64,000 bases of DNA from assembly GCA_015680685.1 (NCBI GenBank), contig MNCI01020108.1, forward strand, positions 507,995-571,994, given 5' to 3'. This document shows positions 55,368 to 64,000 of the stretch, piece after piece. Position 1 is the first letter of the stretch, and every line of letters starts with the position of its first letter. The notes below the pieces were generated by a model. It had not been told where the DNA came from. It did not search any database and worked only from the letters and a program-made list of their open reading frames with translations. The position numbers and the translations under genes were made by a program. The stretch is from Gnetum montanum (Eukaryota > Streptophyta > Gnetopsida > Gnetales > Gnetaceae).

Positions 55368-56214
55368 TGATGAGTCATGATTTGACCGGCTTCGATATTA
55401 GAGCCTCAACATCAGATACTTGATGTCGAAGCCCAAGATGCAATGTCAAATATCTGATATCCTGGGGTATATGTTGGCTTATAAATATAGTGCTTGGGCT
55501 CATAGTTTATTATCAGTTTTTTGTCATAGCATAGTGAAGCTCTTGCAGTTTGTTTTCTCTAGAGTTAGAATATTTTTTGAGTGCCTGTAGCAAGAGTTTG
55601 AGTGTTTATGGAACTTTATTCGAACACTAATGTACTTGAGCACAATAATGTGATGGGAATAAAAACAAGCTCTTTTAATCATTCTTGCAACATTGAAAAT
55701 ATACCAATATTTCTTTAATGTATCCATCATTCAAGCACTTTACTTCAAGCATTCATCATTCAAGTAATTAATTTCTAGTTGTTAACAAACATATGCATGG
55801 CCACTTCAAGCATATGTGTAGCACTGGGTAACCCATAAATGCTTAACGTTTGGTAACCTAAAAGCACTAAATGCATTCAAGATGTGCCTAGAAAGTGGAA
55901 ATGGGTACCTGTGTTAGGCTAGCTAGGCAATAGGCTAATTAGATATTAAATTCCTCTATCTTCCATTCTTGTTGTGGGTGATTTAATTTATAAAACATAA
56001 AATGATAAAAACCATGAATCTCAATTACACTTAAACCATATCCTTGAGCTTCACAAGTGTAGTTGGGAAGACAACAAACGTTCTTAACACCCATTTCACT
56101 TCCTAGATAAATTAGTGCACTGGAGAACTATAGGTCCACAAAATTTGACTAGATCACATGTAAATGCCTTAGTGATTCGTATGGTTGGGTGTAGGGGTAC
56201 CTCGCTGCTCATCA
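55368..56214 (+). repeat. 5' LTR of element G
   Basis: It starts TGATGAGTCATG and ends CTCATCA. The palindrome region (about 55395-55470) includes catcagatacttgatgtcg and tatctgatatcc. TATAAATA is at 55480-55487, followed by tagtgcttggg. Confidence 0.85.
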
Positions 56215-56215
56215 C

Positions 56216-56235
56216 TGGCACCATTGCCAGGGACC
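56216..56235 (+). promoter_or_regulatory. Primer-binding site, tRNA-Asp type, element G
   Basis: TGGCACCATTGCCAGGGACC follows the LTR after one base. It is the same form as in A. Confidence 0.82.
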
Positions 56236-56373
56236 TTTTAGTTGTTACATGTGTTATCTAGGATTCAGTGAAAATTATTCAAATCATTGAAATGGACCTT
56301 AGAGTTGTATCACATCTTAAGATTACTACAACAAAATTTAAAAACACAATGTGTTTTTATCCTCTAATTGAAA

Positions 56374-58880
56374 ATGTCTTCTTCTCATAGGAGTGATTCT
56401 CCATCCAAGTCTAATGAAGTACATTAACTGGAGCCTTAACAGTACAAAGTGTTATATGCTCATCTTGATGGGTATGTACCTAGTTTCACCTTCATCTTAC
56501 ACCAAGATGAACAGTTGTGATGGCATGACATGGAAGGAAACATCATGTTGTTGCCTAATCAATCCATTCCTACAATGCTCCAACAAATTCTTATACGATG
56601 AGGTCTCCAAGAACTTCATGTGAAGTATGTTGTGTAAGATACTGACACTAGGGATTCTTGTCCCACTAAGGCATAATGTCTATAGGATCAACAGCTATAA
56701 CAATGTCATGAATCTACGAAGGGGAAAGATTTAATGATTTTCCATTCCTGTTATACCAAAAAGATGGTGGAGAACCCTTCTCTGAGGGTTTTCCATTTAG
56801 TGAAATCCCTCTCTTTAACTTTGATGAAGGAGGTTAAAACTAGAACTTGTAGTCCATAATTCACAATCTTAACTCTAGTAAGAATGGATCCAATGACAAA
56901 GAAGGATCCAAAGGGGTAAGTCATGGTAGGGATGCTGACAAGAAACAAGGTCATGATCATGGTCAAAACCACCAAAGATGGGGTAGTAGGCACCATGATG
57001 GTGCTAGTCCTTCTTCCTCTTCACCTTCGTCATCGTCTTCTTCTTCTTCTAGCTCTGATCACAATTGTAAGAGGTGCAACCATGATGAAGGTGACTAACA
57101 GGACCAAAATGATTGAAGGGACCATCGAGTAAGGTAAGATCAAGGGCATGGACATTTAAGAGAAGCACATCATCATGAATGAATGACTAGTAGAGGCATC
57201 GTAGGCACTATAATCATGGCCTTGATAAGCCTTTACTTGCTACCTAAAGTATGATCAACATCGCAAAGGTAGTACAAATTCCAACAAGGCATGTAAAGGT
57301 TAGTTGGATCCAGAGGCTAGATATGAACAATATCCCTCAGTTCAAAGGGGGATATAAGTCAGATTCGTAGAACCATCTCTAAGATTTCCAAGATGCATGT
57401 GCCTTGTAGAACATAGAGAATTAGTGGGTAAAAACTTAAGTTGTTTCCACGGACACTCATTAAAGAAGTTGAAAATTGGTACTAGTCCTTAGAACTGGAA
57501 TTTATCAAATGATGGAGCATAATGCTTGAATTATTCAATGAAAAATATCATATGTACTCTAGAGTGTTCAACTTGAGAAGGTAGATCCAAGGATGAAAAC
57601 AAGAAATACATGAACCCTTGGATGCCACCATAGGTCAATATTATTCCTTAATGCACAGATGTCCTGGCCATAGTTATTCTCAACTAGACCAACTTTGCGA
57701 CATTGTAGATGGGCTTCAATCTAAAACATAAAGAACCCTTGGTGTCTATGCCTAAGGGTAGCTTGCAGAATTAAGTGCTCATCAAATCCAAAGATTAATT
57801 GAGCACGTAGCTAAAGAGGAAGGTGAATTAAGAAAAAGAGAAAGTGTAGAAGAGTACAACCATGATCCTTCCATTTGTAAGAGTGAAGTTTGATTTTGTG
57901 AGAGTGAGGAAGAATCAGCACTTGATGAGGTGGAGAATAGGAAAACCTTGCTACTCCAAAAATTTCAATCCAAAATTATAGCCAAGGTTGATAAGTTATG
58001 AGAATCCATGGATAGTAGATTTCAAGTTGTCCTAAAAATTGTTGAAGAGTCCAAAGAACACGGTAGTGATTGTGAGTGCAGGAAGCACAAGGAAGCTAAA
58101 CATGCCTATTAAAGAGGTAAGGGCATGATTGCTACAATAGAAGAAGTTGTGGAAAGTGAATCAAATGATGATGATGATGGATGTGACGTTTGCTAGTATG
58201 AACATCCTAAGGGATGTTGCCCCATAGTGTCACATTTATAGGAGTCTAGGATGTATGCTTTGAACCCACAATGAACACAAAGGCAAACACCCAGAAGATT
58301 ATCTTATCCTCAATGCAATTCTAGGTAGTTCTACTAGCAACAATAGTATTATCCAAGTGGAACTCCATCATAATCATATGAGTAGTATCAATAATGGCAG
58401 TAACCACAGTCATGGGCACTAGCACCACCAAGGTAATAATACCCTTACAAACAACCTAACCCATATGGGTACTACGTTTAGCAACCCTTGTCTCCACATG
58501 ACTCTTCCAATCACGTTTCTACTTTTCAATCTCACTATCACCCTTCTATTCATTATCAAACTCATTCTCCACATGCAAGAAGGGATACCACCTCTTACGC
58601 TTATCCCCCTCTTATCCCTACACATCTTCCTCCTTCCTCTGCATAGCTACCACCTACTCCACCTATGCAAGGTGAATTACCAACTCAACTACAATAACGC
58701 AATGCTACTAGGGCTGTTAATCTCCAACTAGTGCATCAACCGAGTGGGTCAAAGACTCCATCGAAGAAAAGACCTTTCTTTTAACCTTGAAATCCACCTA
58801 AGCCCTCAAATACACCTACAATTGATAAACCTATTCCTCCATATTCCTCTATATCAACATCCTTCGAGTCCCCTTCAAAC
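56374..58880 (+). pseudogene. gag of element G
   Basis: From ATG 56374 the order is as in A: a Ser-rich start, the GYVPSFTFILHQDEQL block, a Ser run (57005-57055), a charged segment, gag core (about 57330-57560) with LELFNEKYH, then the Cys motif CDVC-x-YEHPKGCCP (58185-58230), and a tail rich in Tyr, Pro and Gln (58320-58700). Frame changes and stops are frequent. Several TAG/TAA stand at the same positions as in A, for example in CAL-stop-NIE and HL-stop-ES. Confidence 0.8.
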
Positions 58881-59760
58881 TAAATACTACCCATGATTTA
58901 TACTATGATGCTTACTCATGTCGTATATGATTAGATCTATGTTGTAAACCTTCCTAGGAAATTAGCCAATCCTAGAAGCCCTCTTATTTATTTGTAGATT
59001 GTTGAGAATGAACTATGCAAGGCTCTTTTTGACTTAGGTTCTATTGTCAATCTAATTTCTCATGAAATGTACATTTCATGGAACCTACCTCCTCTCCAGA
59101 AGAGTAATATTAGATTAGAATTGGCCAACGAGTCCATCACTATTCTATTAGGACTGGTAGAAGACATTATGGTCACTGTCTATGGGTAGTCTTATCTTGC
59201 TTATTTTCTAGTGATCAAGGTAGAGAACTACAAAGGGGACTTTCCAATCATCATGGGAAGGGCATGGCTAAGCATCGTTGATGCAAGAATGACCATCATA
59301 TATCTTTCCTTGGAAATATCTAAAGAAAATGCATTTGGGAAGATTGAGAAGAACCAAGTTCCATGCATTGTGTACAATGATACAAGGTGCAATTGTGTGC
59401 AGAAACTTTGGGCAATGAAATGAGCATCAATCTTTGCATGCAAGTAGTATGCACCAAAAGTAGAAATTCAAAGATGTCTGTACATAGTAGCCACAAAGCA
59501 GGAGGGCACCTAATGGTTGACCATTGATCTTGAAAGTAGCACACTTTGCATGGAACCAGCTAAAAGCCTAACATATGCATATGTCATAGGCATGGATGAA
59601 CTAGAGCAAGTTCATCACGAACTCTCTAATGAGGCAAATGATGCTACATACTAGGGAGAGTTAGAAATTCCTAAAAATTTCAAGCAAGAGTCCCTTAAAC
59701 TAAAAACTCTACCGGCTGACATGGAATATGTGTTCTTAAAAAATGGAAATTAGGTCATAA
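58881..59760 (+). pseudogene. Protease and linker of element G
   Basis: The active-site region reads ALFDLGSIVNLISHEMY, the D-S-G of A changed to D-L-G, followed by LELANESITILLGLVEDI. The open block 59211-59423 holds NYKGDFPIIMGRAWLSI, the second half of the protease, and GKIEKNQVPCI. The linker (LYIVATKQEG, then CMEPAKSL and GMDELEQVHHEL) leads to RT. Confidence 0.8.
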
Positions 59761-59879
59761 TCAATGCAAATATTTCTCCACAACAGCAAAATATGCCATT
59801 GAATGTAGTTAAAAAATGGTCAGCAACTTTTTTGGTCATATCCTAAACTCACAAGGATTGATCCTAAGATATGTCAGCA

Positions 59880-60241
59880 TCGCATCTACACTGATCCAAC
59901 CATGAAGCCAAAGAGGCAACCATAGACGTGATTGAACCCCAAACTAAAGCAAATCATCAAAAAGGAAATCAAACAACTGCACAAGGCAAGGTTCATTTAT
60001 CCCATTGTAGATAGTGACTAGGTTAGTCCACTCATTATTATGCCCAAGAAAGGTGGCATGTGGTAGGTCTACATCAATTTTTGGCTACTGAATATGAAAA
60101 CATTTAAGAACGATTTTCTATTGCCATTTGTTGATCAAGTGTTAGACACAATATCTAGGCATTGCTATTATAGTTTTCTAGATAGTATAGTGACTATAAC
60201 CAAATTCAAATTGCACCAGAGAACTAGGCTAAGACAACATT
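59880..60241 (+). pseudogene. Reverse transcriptase N-terminal half, element G, cut by a gap
   Basis: It reads KKEIKQLHKARFIYPIVDSD, then VSPLIIMPKKGGMW, FLLPFVDQVLDTIS and the block ending in YSDYNQIQIAPEN. The RT stops at the single N of 60242, just before the region that should contain the catalytic FMDD motif. RT palm, connection and most of RNase H (roughly 1.2 kb) are missing. Confidence 0.8.
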
Positions 60242-60242
60242 N
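60242..60242. other. Single-N gap at a structural break
   Basis: RT sequence before the N is followed directly by the end of RNase H and the integrase. The N probably stands for a gap of unknown size. Confidence 0.8.
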
Positions 60243-61304
60243 TCCTCTTTGTTAGAGCTATAACTGAATAATTGCCAAATGAGCTTAAATGGTATGATGA
60301 CATTCTCACCTATTTTCTCACTCAGGAGATGCCACAAGGGTTGGACCACCAAAAGAAATAACAGTTTCTTCAACAAGTGAAACACTTCATGGAGATCAAT
60401 GAACACCTCTATAAGGTGTGTGTTGATGGCCTGGTTCGTTAGTGTGTCCCTGATGCTAATCAATTGCACATTCTCTAGGATGCTCATGAAGGTCATTGTG
60501 GAGGCCACTATGCTAGGAGATGCATGGTCATTAAAATCCTTATGGCAAGGTACTATTGGCCAACCATCTTCAAGGATGCTCACCAATATGTCTACTCTTG
60601 TGAACAATGCCAATGGGATGATGGAATGACTACTCGAATAGAGGGACCTCAACAATGGATTCAACCACTAGAATCCTTCAACATCTGGGGCATTAATTTC
60701 ATAAATCCCATCACACCTATGTTAAATGGAAAGGCAGACATCATAGTCATTGTTAACTATTGTACAAAATGGATAGAAGTAGTAGTTATCACTGACTATA
60801 CATCTTCTATTACTTTTTGGTTTGTACAAAAAAATGTTGTAAATAGGTTTGATGTGCCACATACATTAAGTTTTGATAATGGAACTCACTAAATAAGCAC
60901 TACTTTTCAAAAGCTCATGCAATGCTTGGGGGTTGAACATAAACTCATAACAACTTACCACCCCCAAGCCAATGGTTAAGCTAAGGTCACCAATAGGGAA
61001 ATCACAAAGATTCTAACAAGATTCATTAGCAAATATAGGAAAGAATAGAGAACAAAACTCTACTGCTTAACATGGAAACTTCCTATAGGCTACTCCTCCT
61101 ATGAGCTTGTGTATGAAAAATTACCAATACTTCCTATTCAATCTAAGCTCTGTACACTTTCAACAGCCTGTGACCCTGACCTTGACTTAAGTCTAGCACA
61201 AAAGGAATGATTAATGAATGTTAAATTGCTAGATGAAAATCGATTAGTGGCCCTGTCATCTAACGAGCTACATAAGGCATTCAACAAAAAGTGCCATGAC
61301 CTTA
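60243..61304 (+). pseudogene. Integrase, first copy, element G
   Basis: It starts with the linker ELKWYDDILTYFL, then a zinc-domain block (DAHEGHCGGHYARRCMVIKI), YYWPTIFKDAHQYVYSCEQC, core motifs (TKWIEVVV; LSFDNGTH with the second Asp; YHPQANG) and the C-terminal LVYEKLPILPIQSKL. It ends at CHDL before the N at 61305. Stops occur within it. Confidence 0.85.
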
Positions 61305-61305
61305 N
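61305..61305. other. Single-N gap between two integrase copies
   Basis: The first integrase stops mid-protein and a second starts mid-protein across this base. Confidence 0.8.
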
Positions 61306-62400
61306 TGCTAGTCAACTACATGTTCTCCAACATGCTTATGAAGGTCCTTGTGGAGGCCAATATGCTAGGAGATGCATGGCCATTAAAATCCTAATGCCAA
61401 TGTACTATTGGCCAACAATCTTTAGGGATGCTCACCAATATGTCCACTTTTGTGAACGATGTCAATGGGATGCTAGAATAACTACTCAAATGGAAGAACC
61501 TCAACAATGGATTCAACCATTGGAACCCCTTTATATATAGGGCATTGATTTCATGGGTCCCATTATGTCCATGTCAAATAAAAAGGTGTACATTGTAGTC
61601 ACTATTGACTATTGTACAATATGGGCAGTAGTCATCACCAACTGTACATCTTCTACTGCTTCTTGATTTGTACAACAAAATGTTGTAAATAGGTTTGGTG
61701 TGCCATGTACATTAATTTCTGATAATGGAACTCACTTTATAGGCACTACTTTTCGAAAGCTCACGCAATGCTTGGGGGTTGAACATAAACTCACAACACC
61801 CTACTACCCCCAAGCCAATGGTCAAGCTAAGGTTACCAATAGGAAAATCACAAAGATTCTAATAAGAACTATTAGCAAATAGAGGAAAGACTAGAGCACA
61901 AAACTCAAGGATTCCCTTTGGGCCAACCACTCAACATGGAAACTTCCTATAGGCTACTCTTCCTACAATCTTGTGTATGAAAAATTACCAACACTTCCTA
62001 TTCAATCCAAGCTTCGTACACTTTCAATAGCCTACAACTTCAACCTTAACATAAGTCTATCACAGAAAGAAAGATTAATGAATCTCAACTTACTAGATGA
62101 AAATCAATTAGTAGCCTTGTCATCTAACAAGCTGCACAAAGCATTCAACAAAAAGTTCCATGACCTTAAAATCAAGAAAGTCAAACTCCAACCAAGAGAT
62201 AAGGTTCTATATTGGAATCCCACATATATACCTCAATGAACTAAGTTTCAAATGTTGTGGAAAGGACCTTATGTCATATACAAAACTTTTTCTTCTAGGG
62301 TAATGATGATCTACAAACTTGAGAGCCCAAACAAGAAACAGCTGGACAACATATAATAAGTCAAACTTTTCCATGAGCATAAAGTAGCTAATACAACAAA
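61306..62400 (+). pseudogene. Integrase, second copy, element G
   Basis: It restarts at the zinc domain (EGPCGGQYARRCMAIKI), runs through the core (ISDNGTHFIGTTF with the second catalytic Asp; YYPQANGQAKVTNRKI) and, unlike copy 1, continues past KKFHDL to KVKLQPRDKVLYWN, FQMLWKGPYVIYK and the end of pol near 62400. The matching parts are roughly 85-90% alike at DNA level by eye, too different for a recent duplication. It is the better preserved copy. Confidence 0.85.
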
Positions 62401-64000
62401 AAATCATTAAATGGACAATCACGCTCAATATTTTGGATCTCCTCCTTTCAACTTAGTTGTGGGGGAGATGGACATCCATGCTAACTATATAAGAAACTCC
62501 TTAGTTTTTCGTCTTTATGTTGTACACATCTTTGTTTTACACATTCTTTATTTTACACTCTTTTTTTTCACATTATTAATTTTTTAAAGTCTTTCTTTTA
62601 CAACATCGTTAGTACATTTTCTTTTTTCTTGAATATTTTTCTTTACTAGAATGTAATTTTCTTATCTTGTTTTAATAATAAGCATCTTATTGCCAAATGG
62701 GTATAGTGTGCTTTAATTGATATGGGCATGCACTATCTAGTTATTTGATTATTGGTTTCTAGATTCTAGCTTTGAATTTTGTTACAAATAATTAGGAAAT
62801 GGTTTCTTGTTTATGTAATAGGCAGTGAGTCCACAACATCCACCCATTTACAAACTCTATGATTTTCCTTGTTCAAGAAATGTGCAATCCCTTTCTCATT
62901 AATAAAACTTTAACAAATTTGTGACTCTGGTAGTTTCTGAATTTGGAAAGGATTTAAAGCTTTGAACAAGGTGTGACTTCAAGTGGATTCAGTATTCTTT
63001 GTGCCCTTTTGCTTGCCTAGACACATGTGTGATTTCATGGATTTCTTACTATTCAGTGTCAACCAATAAAAGGAAGTTGAATAAGCCATTGCATAGTGTG
63101 GTTCTCATCATCAAAAAATGATGGAAATTCAAAGAACACCTCTTAGACAAAATAAACAAGTTATAAGCACTGGTTATGAGACTTGTTACCCATGCCTAAA
63201 GTTCTCTTCTAACTAAAGCCCTTCCTCACTTCCTACTTCTCTTTTCCTCACTAGGAAGGAATGGTGGTTATTCTGTGGAAGCACTCTTGTGTCTCAAGGA
63301 GATAGACTAGACCTAGAATGGTAATGTGATGTCACTGAACATGGTTGGTTTTGGTTTAGAATGATGGTGGATTTTATCAGATCATTTAACCACAAAATTC
63401 ACTAGGAACTTCATGTAATCTTTATCAGGAACTCTATTCCACTCCTTCATCCATCTATGCTTTCCATATCTCACCTCATTGCCAGTTTCATGTTCTTGTT
63501 CGATGTCCTAGTTTGATGTGTCGAAATTCTTATGTAGTTTCTTCCAGGTTTTTGTACTTAATCTTCTGTAGCCTTTCATCATCCATAAAGCCCACAAACT
63601 CTTTGGTTTGAAGTTATGCAAGGGCATAAAAGGTCTGTGCCTGCTTTGGGAAGGACCCACTTGCATATCTTTTGGTTGGATTAGTTAATTTCTTTATCCT
63701 TAGACATTTCCACAATCAAATCCTTTTTCATTGTCCAATAATAACATCCAATTGTGGACATCTTCACAACATTTTACAGTGAACTTTCATTTTTATTATT
63801 GTGAATTCTTACATCCTCTTCAAGTATTTCCTTGTGTTAAAATTTTTCAAATTTAATGAACTGCTTATTCATGTTACCCTATTTGTCAATCTTCCCGCTA
63901 ACACTACTAAAGAAATCAATCTACCACAATCACCACCTAGCTCAATGTAACCACTGATGAGACAAGGTACTTAACAACTATGTGTTACACATTGCATACT
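62401..64000 (+). other. Post-pol non-coding region of element G
   Basis: It begins with the block attttggatctcctcc and the purine motif gggggagatg (62461-62470), followed by a T-rich block (62520-62660). Later blocks are shared with E and A: catagtgtggttctcatc (63093), ttacccatgcctaaag (63187) and ctttgggaaggacccacttg (63645). No conserved ORF. The 3' LTR lies beyond the window. Confidence 0.6.

Larger units (their letters stand above)
55368..64000 (+). mobile_element. Element G: Athila/Tat-like retrotransposon, 3' end beyond the window
   Basis: 5' LTR (55368-56214), tRNA-Asp primer site, gag, protease, the first half of RT, then after a single N the end of RNase H and an integrase, then after another single N a second integrase, and the post-pol region to the window end. 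By the spacing in A and E, the 3' LTR should start roughly 0.3-0.8 kb beyond 64000. Apart from the gaps this is the family member with the most coding domains in plus orientation. Confidence 0.85.

Noticed and set aside
60478-62240. True tandem integrase domains as a novel pol architecture
   Set aside because: The copies meet at a single N, each is cut mid-protein, and RT is cut at another single N; an assembly join is far more likely.
1-64000. CRISPR array, operon or phage-like system
   Set aside because: Repeats are tandem or LTR-type without regular spacers, coding remnants are plant retrotransposon domains, and no bacterial ribosome-binding or operon structure is seen.

Overview
This window is plant nuclear DNA of the kind that fills very large genomes. 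It is AT-rich and low in CpG, has no recognisable host gene, and is built almost entirely from old LTR retrotransposons nested inside one another. Their Ty3/gypsy domains belong to two lineages: a chromovirus with a C-terminal chromodomain, and several Athila/Tat-like elements. The Athila/Tat-like elements show FMDD-type RT, no chromodomain and a tRNA-Asp primer-binding site. Heavy point-mutation decay with little removal suggests a gymnosperm or another plant with slow DNA turnover, but the species cannot be named from the sequence. I see no tRNA, rRNA, CRISPR array or bacterial gene. Runs of N at 7073-7133 and 17600-17613, and single N at 13936, 60242 and 61305, mark assembly gaps.

Layout, left half. 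Bases 1-2086 and 28436-29922 are older host sequence with a degenerate repeat. A chromovirus (called H here) sits in it, with LTRs at 2092-2583 and 27921-28435 flanked by the same 5-bp duplication (atggg). About 20 kb of later insertions split its gag between about 2965 and 22.8 kb. These begin and end with two copies of a repeat (R1, possibly LTRs). Between them lie an Athila-like minus-strand pol (C, 16.4-19.6 kb) with an extra ORF downstream of pol (12.1-13.4 kb). A complete 7.4-kb element (A, 3687-11111, minus strand, duplication ctacc) sits inside R1. The 5' part of a further element (B, 19559-20915, plus strand) sits inside the C protease.

Layout, right half. A minus-strand element (D, 29923-42436) carries gag, PR, RT, RNase H and integrase remnants. 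Its 5' LTR is cut by a plus-strand element (F, from 42437). F is in turn split by a complete plus-strand element (E, 44033-50803, duplication atggc) and resumes at 50809-53440. A LINE-type fragment follows (53.46-54.2 kb). The last element (G, 55368 to beyond the window end) has a 5' LTR, gag, protease, partial RT and two integrase copies.

How the parts relate. A, B, D, E, F and G are one family. They share LTR ends (TGATGAG...CTCATCA), a TATAAATA promoter core, a tRNA-Asp primer site, a purine tract beside the 3' LTR, a distinctive gag, and a long conserved non-coding stretch after pol. A and E have lost RT, RNase H and integrase but kept the cis signals and gag, so they look like non-autonomous gag-only relatives moved by partners such as G or D. 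The most unusual feature is a cluster of short palindromes just upstream of the TATA box in every LTR of the family. Its position is constant but its sequence changes from copy to copy (GATATC-based in most, CTCTAATTATTAGAG in B).
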